64,000 bases of DNA from Streptomyces sp. ISL-10 (GTDB taxonomy: Bacteria > Actinomycetota > Actinomycetes > Streptomycetales > Streptomycetaceae): NCBI RefSeq assembly GCF_018614575.1, contig NZ_JAGGOJ010000014.1, positions 124,001 through 188,000 on the forward strand. The letters are read 5' to 3'. The notes below the pieces were generated by a model. That model saw only the letters and a program-made list of their open reading frames with translations, did not search any database and was not told the DNA's origin. The position numbers and the translations under genes were made by a program. Positions 38,071-47,503 of the stretch are shown here, one piece after another; within the stretch, counting starts at the first letter, position 1; every line of letters starts with the position of its first letter.

Positions 38071-39911
38071 TCATTGGAACCAGGCGTGGGTGGAAAGCTC
38101 GGGGCGCACGCCGCGCTGGGCGCGGGCGAGTTCCACGGCGCTGGAGATGAGGCCGACGTGGCTGAGGCCTTGGGGGAAGTTCCCGAGGAAGGAGCCGTCG
38201 GCGGGATCGATCTGTTCGGCGAACAGTCCGAGCGGGCTGGCGTAGGAGCACAGGGTGTCGAACAGTTCGGTTGCTTCCTCGACGTGCCCTTGGCCGACCA
38301 GGTTGTCCACCAGCCAGAAGCTGCACAGGACGAATGCGCCCTCGGGCTCGTTGAGTCCGTCGGGAGAGTCTTTGGGCAGATAGCGGTACAGCAGGCCGCC
38401 GCCTGCTCCGAGTCGGCTGATGATGGCCTGGGTGGTTGCGATCATCCGCGGGTGGTCGGCCGGGACGACGCGGCGTAGGGGAAGGCCGAGAAGTGAGGCG
38501 TCGAGTGCGCCCCCGGGGCCGAGGTGTTCGGTGAGGGCGTTGCTGCGTTCGTCCCAGGCGTCGTGGAGGATGCGCCTTGCCAGATGATGAGCCTCGGCGC
38601 CCCAGGTGTCCGGATCGCCCGGTAGGTGCAAGCGGCGCGCGAGCCGTGTGGCGCGGTCGAGCGCCACCTGGCACATGGCGGCGGAGTAGGTGAACGGGCG
38701 GCCTTGGGTGCGGACCTCCCAGATTCCGTGGTCAGGGGTCTTCCATGCGGTTCTGGCCTGCTCGGTCAGGTCGGTCAGGCGGTGCCAGAGCCGGCTGTGC
38801 AGGCGCCCGCCGGTGGCTGCCCACTGGAAGGCGCAGTCGAGGATCTCTCCGTAGACGTCGTGCTGCATCTGTTCTGCGGCGGCGTTACCCCAGCGCACCG
38901 GTTTCGAACGGCGGTAGCCCTCCAGCTCGTTGTCGATCACTTCCGCGGGCGGCGTTCGGCCGTCCACGTCATACAGGACACGTGGGTGCTCGTCATGCTG
39001 TGCGGCGGTCAGCGCCCAGGAGAGGAATCCTCCGGCTTCCATGGGCAGCCCGATGCGGCGCAGTGCGAAGACCGCGTATGCGGCATCCCGGATCCAGGCG
39101 TAGCGGTAGTCCCAGTTGCGGGCGCCCCCGATGCATTCGGGCAGAGAAGAGGTGGGGGCGGCGACGATCGCACCGTTCTCGACATGGTCCAGCAGTTTCA
39201 GGGTGATGGCGGAGCGGCGCACCAGGTCTGCCTGCGGCATGTCGTCGGCAACGTACGCCGACCAGCGCCGCCATGCCTTCACGGTATCGGCGATCTCGTC
39301 AGGGCCCACATGATTTCGGAGGGTGTCAGGCGGTTGGTTCCAGTGCAGAGCCCACCACGCATCCTCCCCTTCGTGCAGCCTCAGGTGTTCCTGGGCGCTG
39401 GCGGAGGCCGGGATGAGCGCAGGAGGAGCTCTAGCTCCTGGCGAGGGCAGGAGAGCCGCCATCCGGCAGCGTCTCGGCGGATTTCTGCGCTGCCGCGCGG
39501 CTCGATGAGCATCTTCAGGTCGACAGTGCCGTGGATGACACGCGCATGTCGCACGAGCCGACCCGTGCCGGCCGGGACGTCCTCCTCCAGGTGCGCTCCG
39601 GGTTCGAGGGCGAAGGCATCGGTCACCTGGACGGTGCCGGTGTCGGCTCGCATCTCCGTCACCAGGACGCCGGTGTCCGGCACGTAGTGCTGGCCGCAGT
39701 CCTGCAGCCGGTCGGGGGCCAGACGGAAGGAACCGCCGCGATGCCGGTCGAGCAGGGCGCAGAACAAGGGTGGGGAGTCGAACCGCGGGACGCACATGAA
39801 ACTCACCGTGCCATCGCGTCCGACGAGGGCGCAGCCACGGCCATCACCGATCAACCCGTGATCCTCGAGGGGGAGGTATCCCTCGCGGTACGTCGGCCAC
39901 GACGTGTCCAT
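38071..39911 (-). pseudogene. Glycoside hydrolase family 15 protein (glucoamylase/trehalase type), frameshifted
   Basis: Two minus-strand frames make one GH15-like protein. The N-terminal beta-sandwich part (39911 to about 39400; YLPLEDHGLIGDGRGCALVG, RFDSPPLFCALLD) is in one frame. The (alpha/alpha)6 catalytic part (about 39400 to 38071; NWDYRYAWIRDAAYAVFALR, EGAFVLCSFWLVDNL) is in another. The switch lies around 39390-39410, near SSRPP / SAQEHLRLHEGED, and one indel would restore the ~610-residue frame. All else looks intact, so this is either a recent mutation or a sequence error. GH15 enzymes of this type hydrolyse alpha-glucans or trehalose. Confidence 0.75.
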
Positions 39912-39941
39912 ACCTGTCCTGTACCCATCGGCGGGAAAGGG

Positions 39942-41123
39942 TCAGTCGGCGCTCTGAAGCGGGTCTGCGGGCCAACCCAGGAGGCGGGCTCCGAGTGCGG
40001 CGGTCTGGAGGGTGTACCGCTGGTCGGGGTCTGTGGGGTCGTAGCCAGTGAGCTGGTGGATGCGAGCCATCCGATAGCTGACGGTGCGGACCCCCAGCCC
40101 CAGCCGACGGGCTGTGGCGGTGTTCATGCAGCCACTGGCGAAGTACGTGGTGAGCGTTTCCAGCAGCGCCTCGGGCCCCCCGCGTGCTTGCTCAAGGCCT
40201 CCGAGCACGGTGGCCACCAAGTCGGTGATCGCTGCTCGATCTCGGCCCAGCACCTGGAAGACCAGGAGGTCCGATGCGTTCACGACCGGGGCGGTGAGGC
40301 CAAGCTGAGTGGCCATGTCAAGGGCGCTGCGCGCCTCCTTGTACGAGAGGACGATGCCGCTGGGGCCGGCCCGGGGCCGGCTCATAGCAACCTGGCACCG
40401 CTCCTTGACGGACTTGCACACCTGAGCGGCGAACAACTCCGGAACGCCTCGGGCGGTTCCGGAGGCCACGCAGACGAGCAGTCCGTCCTTGGTAGTGATC
40501 AGTACATGCTCCATCCCGAACCTGGCGGTCAGCCCCTCCTCTACGTAGCGCGTTGCGGCGTTGCCTGCCTCAAAGGGGTTCATCGCACGCGCGATGGTGA
40601 CGCTGTGCGGCCCGACCAGGCGAAGTCCGAACCGCTCGGCCCGCTCGGCCAGCGTTCCCAGGTCCGTGCGGCCCTCCAGGAGGTCGTCGACGAACTCACG
40701 ACGGCTCGCCTCTTCGCCGCGGATGGCCGCCCGCTGAGCGCTCTCGTATCCCTCGCTCAGGGCCACGGCAGAATCGCCGACCGCCCGCATGACCGCCAAT
40801 GCCGCTTCCTGCAGCTCGGCGAGATCATCAGCGTGATGAGTGCCCGGCAGGCGAGCCCAGGCACGGCAGGCCGAAGTGAAGTACTCGCAGACCACCACTC
40901 GCAGCGCCGTGCCACGGCTGGCCGCACCAGCCGCGAGATCTCGCAACTGCTGGAGGTCCGCGTCGGTCAGCTGCTGCTTGCTGAGGGATATCTCGGCCAG
41001 CCGCTCCAGATGTCTCCTCAGCTCATCCCCATAGGCGTCATAGCCACTGGCCGTGTCCGCCGGAGCGGACACCACCCGGCCATCTGCGGAGCATGAGCGA
41101 TGGCGGCCTTCACCGGTCGACAT
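39942..41123 (-). CDS. PucR/CdaR-like transcriptional regulator (copy 1)
   Basis: This protein of up to 393 residues has an N-terminal helical sensory region (LRRHLERLAEISLSKQQL onwards), a central GGDEF-like/CdaR middle domain (about 170-300), and a C-terminal PucR helix-turn-helix: TLTTYFASGCMNTATARRLG, then VRTVSYRMARIHQLTG. It is a clear paralogue of the gene at 56397-57452. The start is uncertain: ATG 41123 lies only eight bases from the palindrome at 41132-41150, whereas GTG 41075 or 41072 gives a start better aligned with the paralogue. It is divergent from the DUF2180-NfeD-SPFH genes. Confidence 0.85.
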   Translation of the reverse strand: MSTGEGRHRSCSADGRVVSAPADTASGYDAYGDELRRHLERLAEISLSKQQLTDADLQQLRDLAAGAASRGTALRVVVCEYFTSACRAWARLPGTHHADDLAELQEAALAVMRAVGDSAVALSEGYESAQRAAIRGEEASRREFVDDLLEGRTDLGTLAERAERFGLRLVGPHSVTIARAMNPFEAGNAATRYVEEGLTARFGMEHVLITTKDGLLVCVASGTARGVPELFAAQVCKSVKERCQVAMSRPRAGPSGIVLSYKEARSALDMATQLGLTAPVVNASDLLVFQVLGRDRAAITDLVATVLGGLEQARGGPEALLETLTTYFASGCMNTATARRLGLGVRTVSYRMARIHQLTGYDPTDPDQRYTLQTAALGARLLGWPADPLQSAD

Positions 41124-41131
41124 GGGAACAT

Positions 41132-41150
41132 TTTGCCGGAGAGCGGCAAA
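41132..41150. promoter_or_regulatory. Palindrome TTTGCCG-N5-CGGCAAA upstream of PucR-like gene 1
   Basis: A perfect 7-base inverted repeat with a five-base centre in the divergent region before the regulator and the DUF2180 gene. The same TTGCCG-N5-CGGCAA core recurs at 57560-57578 upstream of the paralogous regulator. I take it as their shared operator. Confidence 0.65.
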
Positions 41151-41373
41151 GAGCGCAGGTGCAAGATGCCAGCCCCTACCGTCCACTGGCCGACGTTCAG
41201 CCAACTGGCACGGGTAAATCTGTGGATAGAACATCCTCTGGCCTGACCTCAGCAGCGCAACGGTCGAGCCGGTATCGGCTTGAACTGGCTTGGCAGCCGT
41301 CGTCGAGGACGGGTGGCGGGTTTTTGCGGGGACGAGGGATGCGTCCTGGAAGCGAGAAGCCGAGGTGCCGGCA

Positions 41374-41580
41374 ATGGACTGCTACGACTGCCACTCTCTG
41401 AAACGGGCGACAACAGCTGTCGCGGTGTGCCATCGGTGCGGCGTAGCGCTGTGCAGCGAGCACCTGTACATCGAGACCCAGGAAATCCATCGGGACAGGG
41501 GCTTGGGGAAATCGACGAGCGATATCCCAGCTCGTTTCGTCGTGTGCTCCGCCTGCCGTCGGGCGGAAGAAAGCGTGTGA
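41374..41580 (+). CDS. DUF2180 family zinc-ribbon protein
   Basis: This 68-residue protein is dominated by paired cysteines: MDCYDC at the start, CHRCGVALCSEH in the middle and CSAC near the end, with His in between, enough for two zinc sites. This is the DUF2180 pattern of Streptomyces. ATG 41374 is chosen because GAGG lies at 41363; the frame extends to 41290 without support. It lies between the PucR-like regulator and the NfeD-SPFH pair, about 100 bases before the latter. No function is known. Confidence 0.78.
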   Translation: MDCYDCHSLKRATTAVAVCHRCGVALCSEHLYIETQEIHRDRGLGKSTSDIPARFVVCSACRRAEESV

Positions 41581-41680
41581 GGTGACAGCCGCCAAGCAGT
41601 CTTTGCACCTCTGCGCAGGTCCCTGACCATCAGGACCTGTCGGCCATGCCCCTCGACGGACGAAGGAGGTGGTTCATCTC

Positions 41681-43030
41681 GTGCCCCGACACCACCCCTT
41701 CTCTTCTGTACAGGTACTCGTGCGACTACTGCTGGTGTGCCTCACCTGCCTCCTCGCCGTGCCGGCGACAAGCGCAGCGCAGGCCCAGTCCGTTCTGGTC
41801 ACACGTGTCGACGGCACCATCACGCCGGTCGTCGCCGATCACCTCAGGGAAGGGCTGGGTATCGCCGAGAGCGACGGACACGCCGCGTATGTGATCGAGA
41901 TGGACACTCCTGGCGGCTTGCTGCAGTCCACCAGGGACATCGTCCAGGACTTCCTCGCCTCGCCGGTGCCGGTCGTCGTCTACGTGGCGCCATCGGGTGC
42001 GCGAGCCGCATCGGCAGGTGCCTACATCACGATGTCCGCGCATGTCGCCGCCATGGCGCCCGGCACCCACATCGGGGCCGGCACGCCGGTGACGGGGCAG
42101 GGCGAGGAGGCGAGCGAGAAGGTGGTCAACGACGCCGTCGCCTTCGCGGTCGCGATCGCCGAGCAGCGGGGGCGCAGCGTCGACTTCGCCCGGGACATGG
42201 TCCGTGACGGCAAGGCGGTCGCCGACCAGGAAGCCGTGCGGATCGATGTCGTCGATCTCGTGGCGCCGTCCCGCGATGCCCTGCTCACCGAGCTGGACGG
42301 CCGCCGGGTCGTGGTCGGTCCGGAGGATGCGGAGCGCGAGGTGGTGCTGCGCACGGCCGGGGCGCAGGTCGTGGAGCACGAACTGGGGTTCTTCGGTGAG
42401 CTGCGGCAGCTGCTGGCGAGCCCGGAGCTGGCGTTCCTCTTCCTGTCGATCGGCACGCTGGCCGTCATCTATGAGCTGGCCAACCCGGGTATGGGCTTCG
42501 CCGGTGTCATCGGCGTCATCCTGCTCGTTCTCGGATTCGTCGCCCTCAGCGTGCTGCCCTTCAACGTCGGCGGGCTGCTGCTCCTCGCCCTGGCCGCCGC
42601 CCTGTTCGTCGCGGAAGTCCTCACTCCGGGCGTGGGGGTCTTCGCCGCCGGTGGAACGGTGGCCCTGGTGTTCGCAGGGGTGCTGATGTTCCGCGGTGAG
42701 CTCGGCGTGGATCCCGCCGTTCTGTGGCCGACCGCCCTGGTCGTGGGCGGCGGCTCGGTGCTGGCCGGCCGCCTGGCCTGGCGCGCCAGGAAGGCGCCGG
42801 CGACGACCGGGCACCAGGCGCTGCTGGACCGCGAGGCAGTCGTACGACACGCCGAGGGCGGCACCGGCCAGGTGCTGCTCGAAGGGGCGTGGTGGACCGT
42901 GCGCTGCCGTGATGCCGCGCTCGCCGAAGGCCGGCACGTGCGCGTGGTGGACCACGACGGCCTGGAACTGATCGTCGAACCCGTCGAGCCCCCCAGGGGC
43001 CCGGGAACTGAACAGGAGGACAGGCCATGA
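41681..43030 (+). CDS. NfeD family membrane protease (long ClpP-class form)
   Basis: This 449-residue protein has a signal peptide, then a ClpP/crotonase-like serine protease domain (about 40-225) with the Ser in GARAASAGAYI and a preceding EMDTPGGLL. A block of four membrane helices (about 255-370) and a C-terminal OB-fold NfeD domain (about 390-440; GTGQVLLEGAWWTVRCRD) follow. Long NfeD proteases cleave the C-terminus of their SPFH partner; here the partner gene overlaps the stop as ATGA. GTG 41681 is spaced eight bases from AAGGAGGTGG at 41663-41672. Confidence 0.92.
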   Translation: MPRHHPFSSVQVLVRLLLVCLTCLLAVPATSAAQAQSVLVTRVDGTITPVVADHLREGLGIAESDGHAAYVIEMDTPGGLLQSTRDIVQDFLASPVPVVVYVAPSGARAASAGAYITMSAHVAAMAPGTHIGAGTPVTGQGEEASEKVVNDAVAFAVAIAEQRGRSVDFARDMVRDGKAVADQEAVRIDVVDLVAPSRDALLTELDGRRVVVGPEDAEREVVLRTAGAQVVEHELGFFGELRQLLASPELAFLFLSIGTLAVIYELANPGMGFAGVIGVILLVLGFVALSVLPFNVGGLLLLALAAALFVAEVLTPGVGVFAAGGTVALVFAGVLMFRGELGVDPAVLWPTALVVGGGSVLAGRLAWRARKAPATTGHQALLDREAVVRHAEGGTGQVLLEGAWWTVRCRDAALAEGRHVRVVDHDGLELIVEPVEPPRGPGTEQEDRP

Positions 43031-43815
43031 ACACAACCCTGCTCGGCATCATCATCGGCGCAGCCGTCCTGCTCCTGCTGCTGATGGCCGCCGTGAAGAT
43101 CGTGCCCGAGTACGAGCGCGGAGTGATCTTCCGCCTCGGCCGGATCATCGGAGCCAAGGGGCCGGGGCTGTTCTTCATCATCCCCGTGGTGGACCGCATG
43201 GTCCGCGTGTCCCTGCGGACCGTGACGATGGACATTCCGCCGCAGGACGTCATCACCAAGGACAACGTCACCGTGCGGGTCAACGCGGTGACCTACTTCA
43301 ACGTCGTCGACCCGAACCGCTCGGTGGTAGCGGTCGAGGACCACATCACGGCAACCTCGCAGATCGCCCAGACGACGCTGCGCAGCATCCTGGGCCAGGT
43401 CGATCTGGACGAGCTGCTGGTCAACAGGGACGAGATCAACCAGCGGCTCCAGCAGATCATCGACGACGTCACAGACCCGTGGGGCGTCAAGGTCACCCTC
43501 GTCGAGGTCAAGGACGTCGAACTGCCCCAGGCCATGCGCCGTGCCATGGCGCGACAGGCAGAGTCCGAGCGTGACCGGCGGGCCAAGGTCATCCACGCCA
43601 AGGGTGAGTTCGAGGCCGCCCAGACCCTGGCCGATGCCGCAGAGCGCCTCGAGGGTCACCCTGCGGCCATGCACCTGCGGATCCTGTCGACCATGGCCGA
43701 GATCACCGGCGAGCGGAACTCCACTCTCATCTTCCCCCTGCCGATGGAGGTCCTGCGCCTCGTGGACACGCTCCGGCCCTCAGACGCCGCGGCCGGCGGC
43801 GCCCGCACCCCATAG
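43027..43815 (+). CDS. SPFH/Band 7 membrane protein (slipin)
   Basis: This 262-residue protein has one N-terminal membrane helix (about 5-25) followed by the SPFH domain: VKIVPEYERGVIFRLGRIIG, RTVTMDIPPQDVITKDNVTV and VEVKDVELPQAMRRAMARQA. A short C-terminal helix and Pro-rich end follow. Slipins oligomerise into cage-like membrane microdomains and partner with long NfeD proteases, exactly the overlapping upstream gene. The first gene after them is a DUF3040 protein. Confidence 0.93.
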   Translation: MNTTLLGIIIGAAVLLLLLMAAVKIVPEYERGVIFRLGRIIGAKGPGLFFIIPVVDRMVRVSLRTVTMDIPPQDVITKDNVTVRVNAVTYFNVVDPNRSVVAVEDHITATSQIAQTTLRSILGQVDLDELLVNRDEINQRLQQIIDDVTDPWGVKVTLVEVKDVELPQAMRRAMARQAESERDRRAKVIHAKGEFEAAQTLADAAERLEGHPAAMHLRILSTMAEITGERNSTLIFPLPMEVLRLVDTLRPSDAAAGGARTP

Positions 43816-43884
43816 ACCAGATCCCATCGGGCGACCGTGCGCTCCGCGGACTTGAGTCCTGTCCCCAGCACACAGGTGATCGGC

Positions 43885-44352
43885 ATGAACCCTTCGATGG
43901 ACGACCGGCGCATCCTCGCGGAGATGGAGCGACACCTCTCCCGGGACGACCCCGAGCTGGTCTCGCTGATGGACGCACTGAACGGCCAGTTCCCCGACGA
44001 TCAGGAGTACACCGACAGGTGCAACGACGGCGGCGGAGGGCACGACTGGCGCTGGAAGGCATGTGTCGTGTTCGCCCTCGTGGTGGTGGTGAGCCTGATC
44101 CTCACGCTGGCCTTCAGCGGGTCGCCTTCGGCCGAGGACGATCACGGACCGCCGCACGGCCGTGTTCCGGGCGTATCGGTTCATTCCAGGCGTCAGTCCT
44201 CCCGGTCCCGGGACGACCCCGAACCGATGCCCACCAGGCCAGGACGGCGAGTTACCGATCTTCCTGGAAGGTGGAAGCCGCATGCGTGCACGCGATCTTG
44301 CACAGTCGTATGTCTCGATCAGCATCCGAGCCTGAGCTGGCCGTCAGGTTGA
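43885..44352 (+). CDS. DUF3040-like small membrane protein
   Basis: This 155-residue frame begins MNPSMDDRRILAEMERHLSRDDPELVSLM, the acidic N-terminal helix of DUF3040 proteins. One membrane helix lies at about 55-76 (WKACVVFALVVVVSLILTLAF). From about residue 80 the sequence becomes Arg/Ser/Pro-rich and unlike the family, ending in CTRSCTVVCLDQHP, so the end may be shifted or extended. It lies between the SPFH and NhaA genes and may be part of the same transcript. Function unknown. Confidence 0.6.
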   Translation: MNPSMDDRRILAEMERHLSRDDPELVSLMDALNGQFPDDQEYTDRCNDGGGGHDWRWKACVVFALVVVVSLILTLAFSGSPSAEDDHGPPHGRVPGVSVHSRRQSSRSRDDPEPMPTRPGRRVTDLPGRWKPHACTRSCTVVCLDQHPSLSWPSG

Positions 44353-44392
44353 AGCACACAGGAAGCCTGCCAGTCACCGAAAGGCCAGCTGG

Positions 44393-45820
44393 ATGGTCGG
44401 ACGCAACCGCAAGAACCGCATCTTCCTCGGCCGTCTCCCGCTGCCCGAGCGCACGTTCGTGGCGGACGCCCTGCGCACGGAGACGGTGGGCGGAATGGTG
44501 CTGCTCGCTGCGGCTGCGGTGGCGCTGGTGTGGGCCAACACACCGTTGAGCGGTGCGTACGCCTCCATTCGGGACTTCCACTTCGGTGTCGGAGCCCTGG
44601 GGCTGGATCTGTCGGTGGCCCATTGGACGGCCGACGGACTCCTGGCGATCTTCTTCTTCGTCGTCGGCGCGGAACTCAAACGTGAGTTGGTGGTCGGCGA
44701 GTTGCGCCATCCCGGAACGGCGGCGCTGCCCATGATCGCGGCGGTGTGCGGCATGGTCGCACCGGCCCTTGTCTACGGCCTCGTGGCCACGAGCCTGGGC
44801 GGCACGTGGAGTGGCTGGGCCGTCCCCATGGCCACCGACATCGCGTTCGCGCTGGGCGTCCTCGCGGTGATCGACACCCATCTGCCCTCGGCGCTGCGTG
44901 CCTTCCTGCTGACGCTCGCGGTCGTGGACGACCTGGGCGCCATCATCGTGATCGCCCTCTTCTACACCTCGACGATCAACTTTCCGGCCCTCATCGGCGC
45001 CGTATTGGGGCTGGGCCTGTTCTTCTACCTGCACCACCGAAGGCGCGTGCACGGCTGGTACTGGTACCTGCCGCTCGCACTGGTCATCTGGGGCCTGATG
45101 TACAACAGCGGAGTCCACGCCACCGTGGCCGGACTCGCCATGGGACTGCTGCTGCGGGTGGCACGCGACGGCGAGAGAGGCCGATGTCCCGCCGAACAGA
45201 TCGAGCACCTGGTCCACCCGGTCTCCGCCGGAGTGGCGGTGCCGCTGTTCGCACTGTTCGCGGCCGGCGTCAGCGTCACCGGCGGCACGCTGAAGGCTGT
45301 GGTCAGCGGACCGGAACCCCTCGGAGTGGCACTGGGCCTGGCCGCCGGCAAGGTACTGGGCATCTTCGGCGGTTCCTACCTCGCCGTCCGCTTCACCCGT
45401 GCCCGGCTCAGCCCGGATCTCGCCTGGGCGGACGTGATCGCCGTGGCCATGCTGGCCGGCATCGGCTTCACGGTCTCACTGCTCATCGGCGAACTCGCCT
45501 ACCCCGATCCGGCAGACCTCGAGCACATCAAGGCCGCCGTCCTCCTCGGCTCCCTGACCTCAGGGCTCCTGGCCTGCCTGCTGCTGCGGCTGCGGAACAA
45601 CAAGTACCGACGGCTGCACGAGGCGGAGAACCTCGACGCCAATGCCGACAACATCCTCGACATCTACCAGCAGGTCGATGCCACTCCACCGCGGAACGGC
45701 GCGAACTCGTCGAGCCGGCATCCGGACCGTTCTGGTGACAGCGGCTCCGGCCCTGTCGATCCATCGTCACTCGACGGGCGACCGCGCACGCCTGGGAAGA
45801 AGTCATGGGGAAGACCCTAA
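44393..45820 (+). CDS. nhaA: Na+/H+ antiporter NhaA (copy 1)
   Basis: This 475-residue antiporter exchanges sodium for protons across the membrane and adjusts pH and salt balance. It has about 12 helices and the family cores PMATDIAFALGVLAV and LTLAVVDDLGAIIVIALFY, the latter with the paired aspartates of the ion site. A ~50-residue hydrophilic C-terminus (after NILDIYQQ) is longer than in the second copy. ATG 44393 follows GAAAGGCC. It is paralogous to the gene at 52316-53614 and sits just before an M50 protease. Confidence 0.93.
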   Translation: MVGRNRKNRIFLGRLPLPERTFVADALRTETVGGMVLLAAAAVALVWANTPLSGAYASIRDFHFGVGALGLDLSVAHWTADGLLAIFFFVVGAELKRELVVGELRHPGTAALPMIAAVCGMVAPALVYGLVATSLGGTWSGWAVPMATDIAFALGVLAVIDTHLPSALRAFLLTLAVVDDLGAIIVIALFYTSTINFPALIGAVLGLGLFFYLHHRRRVHGWYWYLPLALVIWGLMYNSGVHATVAGLAMGLLLRVARDGERGRCPAEQIEHLVHPVSAGVAVPLFALFAAGVSVTGGTLKAVVSGPEPLGVALGLAAGKVLGIFGGSYLAVRFTRARLSPDLAWADVIAVAMLAGIGFTVSLLIGELAYPDPADLEHIKAAVLLGSLTSGLLACLLLRLRNNKYRRLHEAENLDANADNILDIYQQVDATPPRNGANSSSRHPDRSGDSGSGPVDPSSLDGRPRTPGKKSWGRP

Positions 45821-45844
45821 GGACGGACAAGGGAGGTGGCTGCT

Positions 45845-46987
45845 GTGCGAGCGACGTTCTCACTGGGCCGTGTGGCAGGGATTCGCATCGGTGTGCATTG
45901 GAGCGTCCTGGTCATTTTCGTTCTGATTCTGGTGGGGCTGGCAGGTGGCGGCTTCCGGGAGGCTCATCCGGATCGCCCGGTGTGGCAGTACTGGCTGGCC
46001 TCAGCGGTGACCGCCGTGGTCTTCCTGTTGTCGCTGCTGGCTCACGAGATCAGCCATGCGCTGGTGGCCCGCCGCAACGGTGTGTCCGTCGACGACATCA
46101 CCCTGTGGCTGCTGGGCGGGGTCGCCCGGCTCAGGAGTGAGGCATCCACCCCAGGAGCGGAACTGCGTATTGCCGGCGTGGGGCCTTTGGTCAGCCTGGT
46201 GCTCGGGGCGCTGTTCGCTCTGGCTGCCGGCCTGCTGGACGGGGCGAACGACGGCGGGCTCGTGGTGGGGGCGTTGGCCTGGCTGGCGGGGATCAACATC
46301 CTGCTGGCCGTCTTCAATGCCCTTCCTGCCGCGCCGCTGGACGGCGGTCGGCTGCTGCGGGCCATGGTGTGGTGGAAGACGGGCAGCCCGCTGCGCGCCA
46401 CCGTCGTAGCCACGGCCGCGGGACGGGTACTGGGATGGGCGCTGGTGGGTATCGGCATGTACCTCGTCCTCGCCGGCGCCGCCTTCAGCGGCATCTGGCT
46501 GGTGGTCATCGGCTGGTTCGTCATCGTGATGGCCACGGTGGAAGGCGGCCAGGCAAAGCTCCGTGAACTCCTGGGCGGAATCCCGGTGAGCGACGCGATG
46601 ACGCCTGATCCGGTGAGTGTTCCGGCCGCCACCACGGTCGGCGAGTTCCTGACAGACGCGCGCTTCCGCTACCGGCACTCGGCGTTCCCCGTCGTCGACA
46701 ACGGGAACATCGCGGTCGGCCTGATCACCCTGAAGGGCGCCGACGCGGTCCCGGAGACGGAGCGCGCGTCCACTGTTGTCGCCCGCGTGATGGTGCCGGT
46801 CGACGACCTGCCGACTCGCCCCGACGACCCACTGGCGCGGCTCGTGCCCGAGTTGGAGGCCAACCCCGCCCACCGCGCCCTCGTGCTGGAAGGAAGGGAC
46901 CTGGCCGGCATCGTCACCTCCTCCGACATCAGCCGGGTCACCTCCTGGCTGATGTCCTCGTCCGCGTGGCGGAACCGGACCTTTTGA
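45845..46987 (+). CDS. M50 site-2 protease with CBS domain pair
   Basis: This 380-residue membrane metalloprotease has the zinc motif LLAHEISHAL (HExxH) in one helix and NALPAAPLDGGR (the Asp ligand) in a later one. This is followed by a cytoplasmic CBS pair (about 245-375; SDAMTPDPVSVPAATTVGEF, RVMVPVDDLP). CBS pairs sense adenine nucleotides. GTG 45845 is preferred because AAGGGAGGTGG lies at 45828-45838. It follows NhaA by 24 bases, so the two may be co-expressed. The substrate is unknown; regulated intramembrane proteolysis of an anti-sigma factor is one possibility. Confidence 0.92.
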   Translation: MRATFSLGRVAGIRIGVHWSVLVIFVLILVGLAGGGFREAHPDRPVWQYWLASAVTAVVFLLSLLAHEISHALVARRNGVSVDDITLWLLGGVARLRSEASTPGAELRIAGVGPLVSLVLGALFALAAGLLDGANDGGLVVGALAWLAGINILLAVFNALPAAPLDGGRLLRAMVWWKTGSPLRATVVATAAGRVLGWALVGIGMYLVLAGAAFSGIWLVVIGWFVIVMATVEGGQAKLRELLGGIPVSDAMTPDPVSVPAATTVGEFLTDARFRYRHSAFPVVDNGNIAVGLITLKGADAVPETERASTVVARVMVPVDDLPTRPDDPLARLVPELEANPAHRALVLEGRDLAGIVTSSDISRVTSWLMSSSAWRNRTF

Positions 46988-47503
46988 AGGCGCAGGACCA
47001 TGCCACAGCGAGTGCACGCTGCCGGACGCTCGGGCTCACTGCGGGGCGGCGACGACAACCGCGTAACTCCCCCCTCCTAGGAGATCGTCGCCGGGGCACG
47101 GTGTCCTTCTTGAGACCTGTTTCGGTCAACACCGCTTTACCCAGAGGCGGCAAGAGTAATGGCCAGTGCTCCGGCGGCCGTCGGGTGCAGTGGGGCTCGG
47201 TCCGCCGGCCCCTGGACGTATGGTCAGGTGCTGCACAGCCCGTGCCGTTCGAAGTCGGGCCTTACCGGGGTGAAGCCGACGGCGTTGACCGCGATCACCA
47301 GCGCGACGCCGCTGCCCAGAACCACGATTGTTCGCCCCAGCGGCATGCGACGATCACGGGTGGATTTTGGGGCACCCAGCGTGGCGTCATGACGATCCCT
47401 CGGCACGCTCGGGACACGCCGTGACTGCGTATGTCCGCGTGGGGCAGGCGTGCCTGGCTAACCCTCGTAGGCATCTGACGACATAGGTGAGACGAGGTGG
47501 GCA
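46988..47503. other. Intergenic region, possibly with a short minus-strand peptide
   Basis: No well-supported gene. A minus-strand frame at 47224-47346 could encode a 40-residue single-helix peptide (MPLGRTIVVLGSGVALVIAV) but lacks a ribosome binding site. GAGGTGG at 47494-47500 serves the next gene. Confidence 0.4.

Noticed and set aside
47224..47406. A 60-codon minus-strand frame with one hydrophobic helix
   Set aside because: No ribosome binding site and no coupled neighbour; mentioned only as a weak possibility in the intergenic entry.
46966..47424. A 152-codon plus-strand frame after the M50 protease
   Set aside because: Overlaps the protease stop region, lacks a ribosome binding site and has random-looking composition.
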